From Marinobacter subterrani (GTDB lineage Bacteria; Pseudomonadota; Gammaproteobacteria; Pseudomonadales; Oleiphilaceae): 64,000 bases of DNA. Positions within the stretch are counted from its first letter, which is position 1. Each line of letters starts with the position of its first letter. Under the pieces are notes generated by a model that had not been told where the DNA came from, did not search any database, and was given only the letters and a program-made list of their open reading frames with translations. The stretch spans positions 3,286,001-3,350,000 of the forward strand of contig NZ_LFBU01000001.1 of assembly GCF_001045555.1 (NCBI RefSeq), in the 5' to 3' direction. This document shows, piece by piece, positions 1-9,069 of the stretch. A program made the translations under genes and the position numbers.

Positions 1-295
1 GGAACTCGGAAAAATTGGACTCGATGATGCAGTTCAGCCGCTGCTCCGGAGAGCGATCGGTCCTGGCCATGCGCTCCCGCAATTCCTTGCCCAACTGATC
101 CAGCAGATAACGCAGGGCCGCTTCAATCAGCCCCTGCTTGCCACCGAAGTAATGGCTGATGATGCCGGAGGACATGCCCGCCCGTTTGCTGATGCTCATA
201 ATCGTGGTGTTCTGCATGCCCAGCTCGGCGATGGAGGCCATGGTGGCGTCGATAAGCTGCTGTTTGCGTGTGTCTTTAACTCCAACTTTCGGCAT
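1..295 (-). CDS. betI: BetI-type TetR repressor of choline/betaine genes (partial)
   Basis: About 98 N-terminal residues are visible; the gene runs off the left edge. The protein starts MPKVG and continues with a TetR helix-turn-helix (residues about 12-55) containing SSGIISHYFGGKQGLI, the recognition-helix region typical of BetI. BetI represses the glycine-betaine synthesis genes and is relieved by choline. In most relatives betI is followed by betB and betA, which would lie to the left, outside the window. A perfect palindrome sits just upstream and is probably its own operator. The family call rests on the distinctive N-terminus; the ligand-binding half is not visible. Confidence 0.85.
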   Translation of the reverse strand, partial: MPKVGVKDTRKQQLIDATMASIAELGMQNTTIMSISKRAGMSSGIISHYFGGKQGLIEAALRYLLDQLGKELRERMARTDRSPEQRLNCIIESNFSEF

Positions 296-358
296 GGCGG
301 CGTCGCTTGTTCGTGCTCTTTCCGGTTTGTTAGGGCGGGTAAAACTCTGCCGCCTTTT

Positions 359-380
359 ATTAATTGAACGTTCAATTAAT
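359..380. promoter_or_regulatory. BetI operator, perfect 22-bp palindrome
   Basis: Every base of this 22-bp stretch pairs with its mirror; the centre is ATTGAACGTTCAAT. It lies 64 bp upstream of the betI start codon. The core closely resembles the BetI site described in enteric bacteria, so autoregulation by BetI is the simplest reading. The only gene it can serve inside the window is betI, because the next gene to the right converges on it. Confidence 0.75.
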
Positions 381-489
381 GAAAAGCTTACAGAAGCGTA
401 ACGGAAAATTCAAACCTGGTTAAAAAATGGGCAATATCCGGGCCGCTTGATCACGGCCAGGTCAATGCAGTAGACAGAGCCAGTCAGTA

Positions 490-702
490 TCAGAGATGGC
501 GACGGTAGTCGGGGTCGGTCCAGCACACCGGTAACGGCTCACCGGAGGGAAAGGCCAGACCGGACTTGGCATAGGGCTCTGGATCCTGCGCCTCCTCCCC
601 GTAGTGGAGACTGCCGGTGACCTGCTGGATGTGCGGATCAAACAGTGCCTGGGTGTCCAGCACCTCAATCAGGTGCCCGGTTGCTTTTTCAGCGACAAAC
701 AT
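490..702 (-). CDS. Small conserved protein of unknown function (70 aa)
   Basis: A 70-residue soluble protein with no signal peptide or membrane segment. It begins MFVAEKATGHLIEVLD, has an acidic middle (GEEAQDPEPYAKSGLAFPSGE) and ends CWTDPDYRRHL. Similar short proteins occur in pseudomonads and relatives, where some are labelled acetyltransferase without support. A strong ribosome-binding site (GGAGG, 5 nt before ATG) supports translation and decides this start over the overlapping frame. Codon use looks like that of its neighbours. The function is not known and its neighbours do not suggest one. Confidence 0.6.
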   Translation of the reverse strand: MFVAEKATGHLIEVLDTQALFDPHIQQVTGSLHYGEEAQDPEPYAKSGLAFPSGEPLPVCWTDPDYRRHL

Positions 703-904
703 AGCGGCCTCCGCAGGTGAAATGTATTCCTTAAACGTAGCAGACCCCGCCCGATCCAGACAGCTAGGGCCATGCCACGGTTACACACGTCGACGCCCCG
801 GAAAATCAGGATATGAGACATTTCGCTACATTAAATATCGGTTCCCATGTTTTCTGGCAGGAAAAGCTTGGTAAGCTGAATCGCACGATAAAAAGAAAAG
901 CCTG

Positions 905-3526
905 ATGGCTCTACAGCGAGGTTTACAGCTTGTGACCCTCAGCAAAGTTCTGCGTATCCTTGTTCCGATTCTGGCGTCCTGCGTGTGCCTGCTCGCCCAT
1001 GCCGATGCCGGGGTGATCACGCTTGCCCCCGACGAGCCGATTGAAAGCCGTTTTCAGTACTGGGAGGACCCCGGTGGCGAGGCAACGCTGGCGCAGGTCC
1101 TTGCAATTCCAGAGGCCGAGTGGCAGCCCAGGCCCTCTGGCAAGGCCACGTTCGGCATCACCGATTCCGCCTACTGGTTGCGGGTGCAGGTGCGCAACCA
1201 GACCAGCCGCGACCAGCTTCTGATCGCCGAACTCGCGTACTCGCAACTCGACGATGTGGTGTTCCATGAGCTCGCCGGAGACACGCTGATTCGCCGCTTC
1301 AGCACGGGCGACACCCGCCCCTTCTACCCCAGGGATGTCGATCATCCCAATATGCTGTTCAGATTCCATGTGGCACCGGACGCCGCCAAGACGCTCTATA
1401 TCCGGGTGGCGACTCAGGGAACCATGGTGGTGCCCCTGCGAATCTGGCAACAGAGCGATTTCTATGAGGCGGCCGCAAACCAGCAGAAACTCCAGTTCTT
1501 CTACTACGGCGGCCTGGCAGTCATCATTCTGATCAACCTGGCGGTATTCCTCACCCTGCGTGAAAAGCTGTACCTGTTCTACGCTCTGGCGGTGTTTGGC
1601 TATTTCCTGTTCTTTGCCGCGGTTCGGGGTTTTACGCTGCAGCATATCTACCCGGCGGCACCCTTCCTCCATGCCCATGTGCTGATGCTGTCCATCCCCT
1701 TCCTGGCCATGTTTTCAATCCTGTTCTGCATGGAGTTCCTGAAGGTGCGCTCGCACAGCCCGCGGCTTTACCGGGCCCTGCAGGCCATGCTGGTTTTCGA
1801 GATACTCTTCTTCCTGAGCGCGCCGCTGCTGAACTACGCCACCGGTATCCGGCTGGCGGCGGTCTCCGCGTTCGTGTTCTTCTCGCTGCTTCTGGTGGCT
1901 GGCCCCGTCGCCTGGGCCGCCGGAGTTCGCGCCGGCGCGTTTTTCACGCTCGCCTGGACACCCCTGACCCTGGGTATATCGGCAACCGCCGGCCGGGCCC
2001 TTGGCCTGTTACCGGAGAATTTCTTCACCGAGTACGCCATGCAGATTGGCTCCGGACTGGAGGCCTTTATTCTGACGCTCGCCCTGGCAGACCGCCTGTA
2101 CCGGGAACGAGAGCAGAAGATCCAGGCCCAGGCCGACATCCTTCAACAGCAAAAAGCCCGTCACGAAGCCCAGGACCAACTGAATGAAGCGCTCACCCAC
2201 GACCCGGTAACCGGCCTGCCCAACCGTAACCGGTTTGAGTGGATGGTGGACCAGCAACTGAAGCGGGACCCGAACGGTCGTTATATGGTTGGCGTGGCCC
2301 GGGTTACACGCCTCAAGGAGGTCAACCGTACCCTGGGCCTGGAACGCAGCGAACGCCTGCTCAAGCGCATGGCCCAGCAGATGACCGAACTGGCCGAAAA
2401 ACTGCCCATGGTGCACAGCACCCAGGATGCCCGGGGCCGGGACGAACGGGTGTATCAACTGGCCGGCGACAGCTTCGGCCTGCTGGTAGACGTCAGCAAG
2501 GCCGGAGACAAATTCCAGGTGCTGGATAATGCCCTCAAACAACTGGCCGAACCGGTGATGATCGACCACCTCGCCATCGAACCCGGCCCCCGCTTCGGGG
2601 TGGCGAGCTACCCCGAGCACGGCCGGAAGGCGGCCCTGCTGATCCGCAATGCCCACGTTGGCATGGAGATGGCCCCACATGGCCACTACGAGAGCGGCTT
2701 CTACTCCAGCAAAAATGACATCTACGATGAGCGCCGGCTGACCCTGATGTCGGATCTTCGCAAGGCGCTCCGACTGAATCAGCCCGAGTTGCACTACCAA
2801 CCGAAATTCAGCCTCGCCACTGGCCGGGTAACCGGCATCGAAGCCCTGATTCGCTGGCACCACCCGGAGCGCGGCTGGGTGTCGCCCGAGGAATTCATAC
2901 CGCTGGCCGAGAAAACCGGCGTGATCAAACACCTGACTCGCTGGGTTGTGGACCAGGCACTGAACGACCTGAAAAGCCTTCATGCCACTGACCCGGAACT
3001 GACGGTTTCAGTAAATATTTCGGCCCGGGATCTGGTTTCCCCGGAGCTGAAAGGTTTGTTCGAAACCCGAATGAAGCGTTATCAGCTAAGCCCCGACCAG
3101 ATTATCGTCGAGCTGACCGAGACCGCCGCGATGGACGACCCGGAAAAAGGCCTCGAGGCCCTGGAAGCGCTGGCGCAGATCGGCCTGAAGATCTCGATTG
3201 ACGACTTCGGGGCCGGCTACTCGTCGCTCTCCTACCTGAAAAAGCTTCCGGCCAGCGAAATCAAACTGGATCGGGCCCTGCTGCAGGATATTGACACCAG
3301 CGACAGTGCCCGGATGATTGTCGAAACCGCCATCAGCATGGGTCATGGCCTGGGTTTCCAGGTCGTGGCCGAAGGCGTGGAATCCGGCCAGGCCGCCCGC
3401 CTGCTGCACCGCATGGGTGCAGACCTGTTACAGGGCTACTGGCTATGCCGCCCCAAGTCCCTCAGCGAGCTCGAGCAGTGGCTGAGGGTTGAAAGAAAGG
3501 CCACCCGACTCCAGCGTCTATACTAG
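905..3526 (+). CDS. 7TMR-DISM sensor with degenerate GGDEF and EAL domains
   Basis: An 873-residue inner-membrane signalling protein. Residues 1-34 form a signal peptide, followed by a periplasmic 7TMR-DISM extracellular domain (about 35-180), a seven-helix membrane unit (about 195-400) and a short coiled linker (about 400-428). A GGDEF domain (about 429-590) carries AGDSF instead of GGDEF, so diguanylate cyclase activity is unlikely. The EAL domain (about 617-860) keeps EALIRW, NIS, ELTE, DDFGAGYSS and EGVES, so it is probably an active c-di-GMP phosphodiesterase. The periplasmic domain probably binds a carbohydrate-like ligand. The gene is followed after 32 bp by the DUF4396 gene. Confidence 0.9.
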   Translation: MALQRGLQLVTLSKVLRILVPILASCVCLLAHADAGVITLAPDEPIESRFQYWEDPGGEATLAQVLAIPEAEWQPRPSGKATFGITDSAYWLRVQVRNQTSRDQLLIAELAYSQLDDVVFHELAGDTLIRRFSTGDTRPFYPRDVDHPNMLFRFHVAPDAAKTLYIRVATQGTMVVPLRIWQQSDFYEAAANQQKLQFFYYGGLAVIILINLAVFLTLREKLYLFYALAVFGYFLFFAAVRGFTLQHIYPAAPFLHAHVLMLSIPFLAMFSILFCMEFLKVRSHSPRLYRALQAMLVFEILFFLSAPLLNYATGIRLAAVSAFVFFSLLLVAGPVAWAAGVRAGAFFTLAWTPLTLGISATAGRALGLLPENFFTEYAMQIGSGLEAFILTLALADRLYREREQKIQAQADILQQQKARHEAQDQLNEALTHDPVTGLPNRNRFEWMVDQQLKRDPNGRYMVGVARVTRLKEVNRTLGLERSERLLKRMAQQMTELAEKLPMVHSTQDARGRDERVYQLAGDSFGLLVDVSKAGDKFQVLDNALKQLAEPVMIDHLAIEPGPRFGVASYPEHGRKAALLIRNAHVGMEMAPHGHYESGFYSSKNDIYDERRLTLMSDLRKALRLNQPELHYQPKFSLATGRVTGIEALIRWHHPERGWVSPEEFIPLAEKTGVIKHLTRWVVDQALNDLKSLHATDPELTVSVNISARDLVSPELKGLFETRMKRYQLSPDQIIVELTETAAMDDPEKGLEALEALAQIGLKISIDDFGAGYSSLSYLKKLPASEIKLDRALLQDIDTSDSARMIVETAISMGHGLGFQVVAEGVESGQAARLLHRMGADLLQGYWLCRPKSLSELEQWLRVERKATRLQRLY

Positions 3527-3558
3527 CCTTACATTTACTGGAAAAGGATTCTCCCTTT

Positions 3559-4242
3559 ATGACCCTTGACCAGATTCAGACCCTGCTCGACACCTGGACC
3601 GGCCTGGGCATCTGGCTGGCGCTTGTCGCCGCCAGTGTTGCCTGGGTGGTCTATGACCTAAGAACCAGCAACAGCCACATAGCCTCCATGATGCAGTGGG
3701 TATGGGGCCTGACAGTCCTGTACTCTGGCCCCGTGGGCGTGGCCATTTACCGGTTTTCCGGTCGCAAACAGATTGCCACCGACAGTCTCGCCCGCAAGGG
3801 CTTTCGCTCGGTCGCGCACTGCTATTCCGGCTGTGGCGTCGGCGAGATTCTCGGGGTGCTTATTTCGGTCGGCCTGTTCGCCATGGGAAATTTCTGGGCC
3901 GCCATCATTACCTTCACACTGGCGTACATATTCGGCTTTGCCCTGAATATCGGCCCCATGATGCAGAACGGCATGGCCTTCAAAGAAGCCTTAAAGGGCG
4001 CTTTCGTCGCCGAAACCATCAGCATCGTGGTGATGGAAGCCGTAGCGATAACGACTGACCTTTACCTGGGAGGGCAATCGACCATGGACGACGCGCTGTT
4101 CTGGTCATCGCTCTATGTGTCGCTCTCACTGGGCCTGTTTGCCGCCTGGCCGGCCAACCTGCTGCTGATCAAATTCGGCCTCAAGGGCGGAATGGGCGAC
4201 CCCAGGGATGAAGACGCGGCAGCCCATGCACACTGCCACTGA
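3559..4242 (+). CDS. DUF4396 integral membrane protein
   Basis: A 227-residue protein with about six hydrophobic segments, a conserved SVAHCYSGCGVGEILG stretch in the middle and a histidine-rich tail (AAAHAHCH). This pattern fits the DUF4396 family. The Cys/His-bearing central motif and His tail suggest metal contact, but that is inference. The start is preceded by AAAGGATT, an acceptable ribosome-binding site. It lies close behind the GGDEF/EAL gene and may be co-transcribed with it. No substrate can be assigned. Confidence 0.75.
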   Translation: MTLDQIQTLLDTWTGLGIWLALVAASVAWVVYDLRTSNSHIASMMQWVWGLTVLYSGPVGVAIYRFSGRKQIATDSLARKGFRSVAHCYSGCGVGEILGVLISVGLFAMGNFWAAIITFTLAYIFGFALNIGPMMQNGMAFKEALKGAFVAETISIVVMEAVAITTDLYLGGQSTMDDALFWSSLYVSLSLGLFAAWPANLLLIKFGLKGGMGDPRDEDAAAHAHCH

Positions 4243-4368
4243 GTAACAACGCCTGGCACCTGGCGGGATTCACCAGTTTTATGTGAATTCCGACCGTCTG
4301 ATTTTGCAGCGGGTTGTGCCACACTTCGGGAACCAATAACGACAATTCCCGGAACCGAGCCTTTCGAT

Positions 4369-6471
4369 ATGAGCGAGATTCAGACCCACTATCGCACCTG
4401 CAACATCTGTGAAGCCATGTGTGGCCTCGAAATCCAGCATCGGGGCAACGAGATCCTGTCGATCAGGGGCGATAACGACGACCCGTTCAGCCAGGGCCAT
4501 ATCTGCCCCAAGGCAGTGGCCCTGCAGGATTTCTATAACGACAGGGAGCGCCTGAAAACACCTATAAAACGCACTGCCGATGGCTGGCAGGCGATTAGTT
4601 GGGATGAGGCATTCGGGGAAATCGCCTCCCGTTTCCGGGGCATCCAGCAAGACCATGGCCAGGACGCGGTCGGGGTGTATCTGGGCAACCCCAACGCCCA
4701 CAATTTCGGCAATGCCATCATGCTGCCCCGGTTCTTCAAGGCCCTGGGCACCAATAACCGCTACAGCTCCGCCTCCGCCGACCAGTTGCCGCACCACGTG
4801 GCCTCCAATTACATGCTCGGCGCCGGCATGCTGATTCCTGTGCCGGACATCGACCACACGGATTTCATGCTGATCATCGGCGCCAACCCGATTGTCTCCA
4901 ACGGCAGTATGATGACCGCCCCCGGAGTAGGAAAACGCCTTAAGGCTATCCAGCAGCGCGGTGGCAAGGTGGTGGTGGTTGATCCCCGCCGCACCGAGAC
5001 CGCGAAAAAGGCCGACCAGCATCTGTTTATCCGCCCGGAAACCGACGCCCTGTTCATGCTCGCCATGGTGCATACGCTGTTCGAGGAACAGCTGGTTAGC
5101 CTGGGCCACCTGGAAGGCCGGATCGACGGGCTGGAGCAGCTGGCCGGGGCCGTAAGACCCTATTCACCCGAAACCGTGGCGGAGGCCTGCGGCATGACCG
5201 CCGATGCCATCCGTGAGCTGGCCAAGAATATGGCTGCCGCCGAAAGCGCCGTTTGCTACAGCCGCATGGGCGCCTCGACCCAATCCTTCGGCGGCCTGTG
5301 CCAATGGCTGAACAACCTGCTGAACATTCTCACCGGCAACTTCGATAGCCGCGGTGGCGCCATGTTCCCCCAGCCGGCCTTCGATCTGGTACGGGATAAA
5401 AAGGGCAAGCCCAGTTCCTATGGCCGCTACGAGTCCCGGGTCCGAAAACTGCCCTACTTCAACAACGAGTTCCCGGTCGCCACCCTGGCGGATGAAATCC
5501 TCACCCCGGGCGAGGGCCAGATCCGCGCGATGATTACCATCGCCGGCAACCCGGTGCTCTCGGCCCCCGGCGGGGCCCGCCTTGAGGAAGCCTTTGATGC
5601 ACTGGATTTCATGGTGGCGGTGGATATCTACCTGAACGAAACCACCCGCCATGCGGACCTCATTCTGCCGGCCACCACCGGTCTGGAAGTGCCGCATTTT
5701 GATGTGTTCTTCAATTCCTTCGCCGTGCGCAACATCGCCAGGTTCTCGCAGCCAATGTTCGAGAAAACGCCGGACCAGAAGCACGACTGGGAGATTCTCC
5801 GGGATCTGGCCCTGCACCTGAGCGGCCAGCAGGACGATGGCGTAACCCCGGAGGCGATGCTCGATCTTGGCCTCAAACACGGCGCCTACGGCAAACAGGG
5901 CATGAGCCTGGAGAAGCTGAAAGCCAACCCCCACGGTGTAGACCTGGGGCCACTGCAGCCCTGCCTGGAACAACGCATCCAGACCGAGGACGGCAGGATT
6001 CGGCTTGCCCCCCGGTTGTACCTGGACGATCTGAAACGCCTGGATGCCTCGGGTCTGTTGCAGGCAAACCAGAACAACGACTATCCGTTCACCCTGATCA
6101 GCCGCCGGCTGCCCCGCAGCCATAACACCTGGACCCAGAATTCCCACCGGCTGGTGAAAGGCAAGAACCCGTGCACTTTGCAGATGAGCCCGGCCGATGC
6201 CCGCAAACTCGGCCTGGAAGACGGCCAGATGGCGACGGTCAGATCCGCCACCGGCAGCGTTCAACTGCCAGTGGAAATCGATGACGATATGTTCGAAGGC
6301 GTGATCAGCATGCCCCAGGGCTGGGGCCACAACCGGCCGGACACGGCCATGGCCATAGCCCAGGCGCAACCGGGAGTGAGCATGAACGATGTGACGGATT
6401 CACAGCGCATTGATGCGCTGACCGGCAACGCGGCGTTCAACGGGACCCGCGTTTCGATGCAGGCGGCCTGA
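4369..6471 (+). CDS. Molybdopterin-dependent oxidoreductase (formate dehydrogenase/nitrate reductase superfamily)
   Basis: A 700-residue protein of the bis-MGD family. Cys11, Cys14, Cys18 and Cys46 form the N-terminal [4Fe-4S] site. The middle holds the molybdopterin-binding folds, with the typical DLILPATTGLEVPHFD stretch, and the last 120 residues form a molydopterin-dinucleotide-binding domain (GLEDGQMATVRSATG). There is no twin-arginine signal, so it is probably cytoplasmic. No electron-transfer or membrane subunit gene is adjacent, which is usual for soluble single-subunit members such as polysulfide- or thiosulfate-reductase-like proteins. The substrate cannot be read from the sequence. 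The start matches the Cys motif spacing of the family. Confidence 0.85.
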   Translation: MSEIQTHYRTCNICEAMCGLEIQHRGNEILSIRGDNDDPFSQGHICPKAVALQDFYNDRERLKTPIKRTADGWQAISWDEAFGEIASRFRGIQQDHGQDAVGVYLGNPNAHNFGNAIMLPRFFKALGTNNRYSSASADQLPHHVASNYMLGAGMLIPVPDIDHTDFMLIIGANPIVSNGSMMTAPGVGKRLKAIQQRGGKVVVVDPRRTETAKKADQHLFIRPETDALFMLAMVHTLFEEQLVSLGHLEGRIDGLEQLAGAVRPYSPETVAEACGMTADAIRELAKNMAAAESAVCYSRMGASTQSFGGLCQWLNNLLNILTGNFDSRGGAMFPQPAFDLVRDKKGKPSSYGRYESRVRKLPYFNNEFPVATLADEILTPGEGQIRAMITIAGNPVLSAPGGARLEEAFDALDFMVAVDIYLNETTRHADLILPATTGLEVPHFDVFFNSFAVRNIARFSQPMFEKTPDQKHDWEILRDLALHLSGQQDDGVTPEAMLDLGLKHGAYGKQGMSLEKLKANPHGVDLGPLQPCLEQRIQTEDGRIRLAPRLYLDDLKRLDASGLLQANQNNDYPFTLISRRLPRSHNTWTQNSHRLVKGKNPCTLQMSPADARKLGLEDGQMATVRSATGSVQLPVEIDDDMFEGVISMPQGWGHNRPDTAMAIAQAQPGVSMNDVTDSQRIDALTGNAAFNGTRVSMQAA

Positions 6472-6553
6472 AGCGTCTGGCGCGGTTGGGCGACATAACC
6501 AATAGCCGTTTTGGCCGGGCTTCCGTTTTCCCAAGGCTGTGCGCGCCGGTGGA

Positions 6554-7768
6554 TCACACCAGCGCGCCATTAATGATGGCCCGCAACTCCTGACGAATCG
6601 GGTAGGTCGACGAGGGAATCAGTTGGGTCATGAAGATGACGACCAGTTCCTCGACCGGATCGATAAAAAAGTTGGTGCTCGCCAGGCCACCCCAGCCATA
6701 CTCGCCGACCGACCCGTTGATCTGGGATTTGGCGACGTCCGTTTTTACCGAAAAGCCCAGACCAAAGCCACTCCCGGCATAATGTGTCTCGCTGAATGCA
6801 CCGACAGACAGGCCCGGCAGGTCCTGATTGCCTGGCAGGTGGTTTCGACGCATGAATTCCAGCGTTTTCCGGCCAATAATCCGCCGCCCCCGGAATTCCC
6901 CGCCCTGACAGAGGGCCTGGGCAAAGTGGAAATAATCGTCAATGGTAGAAACCAGCCCGCCGCCGCCCGACACAAACTTGCTTTTGTGCCGGAACGGAGA
7001 GGTCTGTGGGTCGTCCTGCAGCGTGAACTGATCGCCAGGCTGGAACTGATAACAGGCGGCAAAGCGGTCAAGCTGATCGTCACGAACCTGGAAGCCGGTG
7101 TCAGACATGCCCAGAGGTTCAAAGATATGCTCTTGCAGGTACTCATCAAACGGCTTATCCGCCAGCAACTGCACCAGATACCCCAGCACATCGGTGCTGA
7201 CCGAATAGTTCCAGGCCGTCCCTGGTGAGAACTCCAGCGGCAGTTCCGCCAGCTGGCTGACCAGTGCCTCCAGCGTCAGATTCCGGCTGCCATCCAGCTT
7301 CAGCTCCCGGTAAGCCGCGTCAACGTTGGTGCGGTTCATAAAACCGTAGGTCAGGCCTGACATGTGCGTGAACAGGTCGCGAATGGTCATGGCGCTGGTG
7401 GCGGAGGTGGTCAGGAAGTTGGGATAGACTCCGCTTTTGTAAACCCGCTGGTTTTTCCAGGCCGGAATGTACTTGTGCACGGGATCGTCCAGTAAAAACC
7501 GCCCCTGCTCATACAGCTGCATCATGGCGATGGATGTGATCGGCTTGGTCATGGAATAAATGCGGAAAACCGTATCCCGGCGGACCGGCTTGTTGCGCTC
7601 CACATCCATCAGCCCTTGCGCGTTCACGTAGGCAATTTCGCCTCGCCGGGCCACCAGTGTCAGCGCGCCGGGCAATTTCCCGGGCCGGATATATTGCCGG
7701 TCAAGGTGGTCGTTAATATTGCAAAGACGATCCGGTGCGAGGCCGGCAACCTGTTTGGGTTCCTTCAT
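6554..7768 (-). CDS. Serine hydrolase, class C beta-lactamase/EstB family
   Basis: A 404-residue protein with the SxxK motif (Ser72-Met-Thr-Lys75) and a YxS motif (Tyr-Ser-Val, in NYSVSTD), as in EstB-like esterases and class C beta-lactamase relatives. There is no clear signal peptide. A start 54 codons further upstream is open, but that extension crosses into the decayed end of the integron and lacks family similarity, so the ATG after GAAGGTAACTT is preferred. It is likely an esterase or transesterase rather than an antibiotic-resistance enzyme. Its promoter region abuts the last cassette remnant of the integron. Confidence 0.85.
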   Translation of the reverse strand: MKEPKQVAGLAPDRLCNINDHLDRQYIRPGKLPGALTLVARRGEIAYVNAQGLMDVERNKPVRRDTVFRIYSMTKPITSIAMMQLYEQGRFLLDDPVHKYIPAWKNQRVYKSGVYPNFLTTSATSAMTIRDLFTHMSGLTYGFMNRTNVDAAYRELKLDGSRNLTLEALVSQLAELPLEFSPGTAWNYSVSTDVLGYLVQLLADKPFDEYLQEHIFEPLGMSDTGFQVRDDQLDRFAACYQFQPGDQFTLQDDPQTSPFRHKSKFVSGGGGLVSTIDDYFHFAQALCQGGEFRGRRIIGRKTLEFMRRNHLPGNQDLPGLSVGAFSETHYAGSGFGLGFSVKTDVAKSQINGSVGEYGWGGLASTNFFIDPVEELVVIFMTQLIPSSTYPIRQELRAIINGALV

Positions 7769-7865
7769 GGAGAAGTTACCTTCTTGTGTGTTTCGGGAGT
7801 CATTGCGGCGACCATCGTGGGCATTATCCTGCTGGACCTGGGCGTTCAGGGTAACCAGATCCTCA

Positions 7866-8003
7866 ACCAAGACCATCTCACTCCGCTTACCGGAAACTCT
7901 GCTTGATCGGATCAAAATCGAAGCCAACAAGCGGGATATGCCCTACCAATCGCTGATCAAGGCTTGGCTTGCAGATGATGTGAACGACAGCCGTCGGACC
8001 TGA
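7866..8003 (+). pseudogene. C-terminal remnant of a BrnA-like antitoxin (last cassette)
   Basis: The last 45 or so codons of an antitoxin remain ([16 protein letters not shown] through to SRRT, stop at 8003). They are almost identical to the C-terminus of the complete antitoxin at 10532-10804, differing at only a few bases. The 5' part and the toxin gene are gone; the left border runs directly into the promoter region of the serine hydrolase. This is the terminal, decayed cassette, lying antisense to the array direction like its full-length relative. Confidence 0.8.
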
Positions 8004-8005
8004 GC

Positions 8006-8083
8006 TGCTAACGCCCGCCATCACCGGTGACAGAACCGCAGCGAAGCGAAGGGTTTGGCATCCTGTGCATGGCCTGGTTATGT
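8006..8083 (-). repeat. attC site of the Phd/ParE cassette
   Basis: Read on the minus strand it has core R'' ACATAAC, then L'' GCCATGCAC, a central hairpin (CTTCGCTTCGCTGCGG), L' GTGATGGC and R' GTTAGCA. L'' carries one extra G relative to the complement of L', the asymmetry that sets recombination polarity. The stop codon of the parE-like gene overlaps R''. Confidence 0.8.
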
Positions 8084-8377
8084 TTCGTTTTCTGGTAATT
8101 CGAGCTGCCTCTCACTCCGCCAGACTCGTATGAGCACAACCTCTTTAGCCTGCCTGAGGTAAACAACACGAAATGGCGCGTGGATCAATTCGCAAATATG
8201 GTCGAGGTTGAATTCAGGAACAACTCGGCCAGCATCCGGGTGGATTTGAAGCATTTCACAATGCTCAAGGATAGCAGCCACGAAATCATCACCGATATGT
8301 GGCACATCCTGCTCTTTGTAATACTCCTGAATAGCCTGTAAGTCCTCAAGATCGGACTGTGCGATGCGTAATTCCAT
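8078..8377 (-). CDS. RelE/ParE-family toxin (cassette 7)
   Basis: A 99-residue RelE/ParE-superfamily toxin, MELRIAQSDLEDLQAIQEYY at the start and a core PFRVVYLRQAKEVVLIRVWRSERQLE typical of the family beta-sheet. Members act either on gyrase (ParE) or on ribosome-bound mRNA (RelE); the sequence alone does not settle which. The start codon directly follows the stop of the antitoxin gene, so the two are translationally coupled. The pair points in the cassette reading direction, unlike the other toxin-antitoxin cassettes here. The stop overlaps the attC core. Confidence 0.85.
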   Translation of the reverse strand: MELRIAQSDLEDLQAIQEYYKEQDVPHIGDDFVAAILEHCEMLQIHPDAGRVVPEFNLDHICELIHAPFRVVYLRQAKEVVLIRVWRSERQLELPENET

Positions 8378-8647
8378 TTACTTGATGCCCAACGTTTTCT
8401 TGGCGTCCTCCAGCGATACTGTGTTGCCCTCGCGAACATCCATAAGTCCCTGTGCCACCGCCTTTACAAACCGCAATTCCTCTGCGGTTCGCTCATAATC
8501 CTCGAGTCCCTGAACAACAGCTATGCCGCGGCCACGACTGGTAAGCAGGATTGGTCGATGCGTATCCTTCGCTCGACCAACCACCTTTCCGGGATTAATC
8601 TTCAGGTCTGATAAAGGAATGACATCCTCGGAAAATTTCACTTGCAT
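8378..8647 (-). CDS. Phd/YefM-family antitoxin (cassette 7)
   Basis: An 89-residue antitoxin. The N-terminal DNA-binding part (VKFSEDVIPLSDLKINPGKVVGRAKDTHRPILLTSRGRGIAVVQGLEDYER, residues about 3-53) is typical of Phd/YefM. The C-terminus (residues about 55-89) should wrap the toxin. It is encoded just upstream of, and abuts, the ParE-like toxin gene. A near-palindrome, GATTACCTAATC, lies immediately upstream and is a likely operator. The gene is close to the left core of attC6, typical of a compact cassette. Confidence 0.9.
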   Translation of the reverse strand: MQVKFSEDVIPLSDLKINPGKVVGRAKDTHRPILLTSRGRGIAVVQGLEDYERTAEELRFVKAVAQGLMDVREGNTVSLEDAKKTLGIK

Positions 8648-8650
8648 AGT

Positions 8651-8662
8651 GATTACCTAATC
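8651..8662. promoter_or_regulatory. Probable Phd operator
   Basis: The sequence GATTACCTAATC has 5-bp inverted arms (GATTA/TAATC) and ends 4 bp before the antitoxin start codon. Phd/YefM antitoxins repress their own promoters from such short palindromes; the assignment is by position and symmetry only. Confidence 0.4.
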
Positions 8663-8688
8663 AACGATTCGGTGCCATTGTTAGCACC

Positions 8689-8767
8689 AGTTAACAGGTG
8701 CGGTCAAGAAACACACGCAGAAGGCAGCGGCGCACGTTAGCGCGTCCGCTGGCTTGGCTTGTTAGCA
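8689..8767 (-). repeat. attC site between cassettes 6 and 7
   Basis: On the minus strand the site starts with R'' TGCTAAC followed by AAG and CCAAGCCAGCGG, the same opening pattern as attC2. Inner arms CAGCGGACGC and GCGCCGCTG pair with one extra A. The R' end is degenerate (GTTAACT). It overlaps the 3' end of the truncated antitoxin gene. Confidence 0.55.
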
Positions 8768-8910
8768 GAGATGTCCTTGAGGCCGCCGGAGACATACTTG
8801 TGCAGGACACTAGAGACGAGGGACTGGTAAGGAAGTCCCTCTTCCAGTGCTCGCCGTTGCAGTGCCTCCAGCAGCGCTTGCTCTTCGGGATCTAATTTAG
8901 TCTTGGCCAT
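8737..8910 (-). pseudogene. Internally deleted CopG-type antitoxin (57 aa)
   Basis: The open frame reads MAKTKLDPEEQALLEALQRR then ALEEGLPYQSLVSSVLHKYV. The first 16 residues match the start of CopG/BrnA-like antitoxins (KLDPEEQALLE), and the rest matches their C-terminal helix-turn-helix. The middle, normally about 30-40 residues including the ribbon strand, is absent while the frame stays open. No partner toxin remains. A G-rich stretch precedes the ATG. It is probably an inactive remnant, or a minimal protein that could still dimerise through the C-terminal helices. Confidence 0.6.
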
Positions 8911-9069
8911 GCTACCCCCCTAGAAATGTCTTGGCGGCCTTTTCCCCTGTCGCTCACGACCCGCACTCTTAATGCGAGCCGCACAGGGCGGTTTGATCCC
9001 GGTGTCTGGTCACCGAGACCGAGGGGCCTTCCCTCCTCTTGAGTACAGCAACAAAGACCGGAGTCTTTC

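Noticed and set aside
5164..6369. Long minus-strand frame (401 codons) opposite the molybdopterin oxidoreductase
   Set aside because: Shadow of a GC-rich real gene; no ribosome-binding site, family motif or normal composition.
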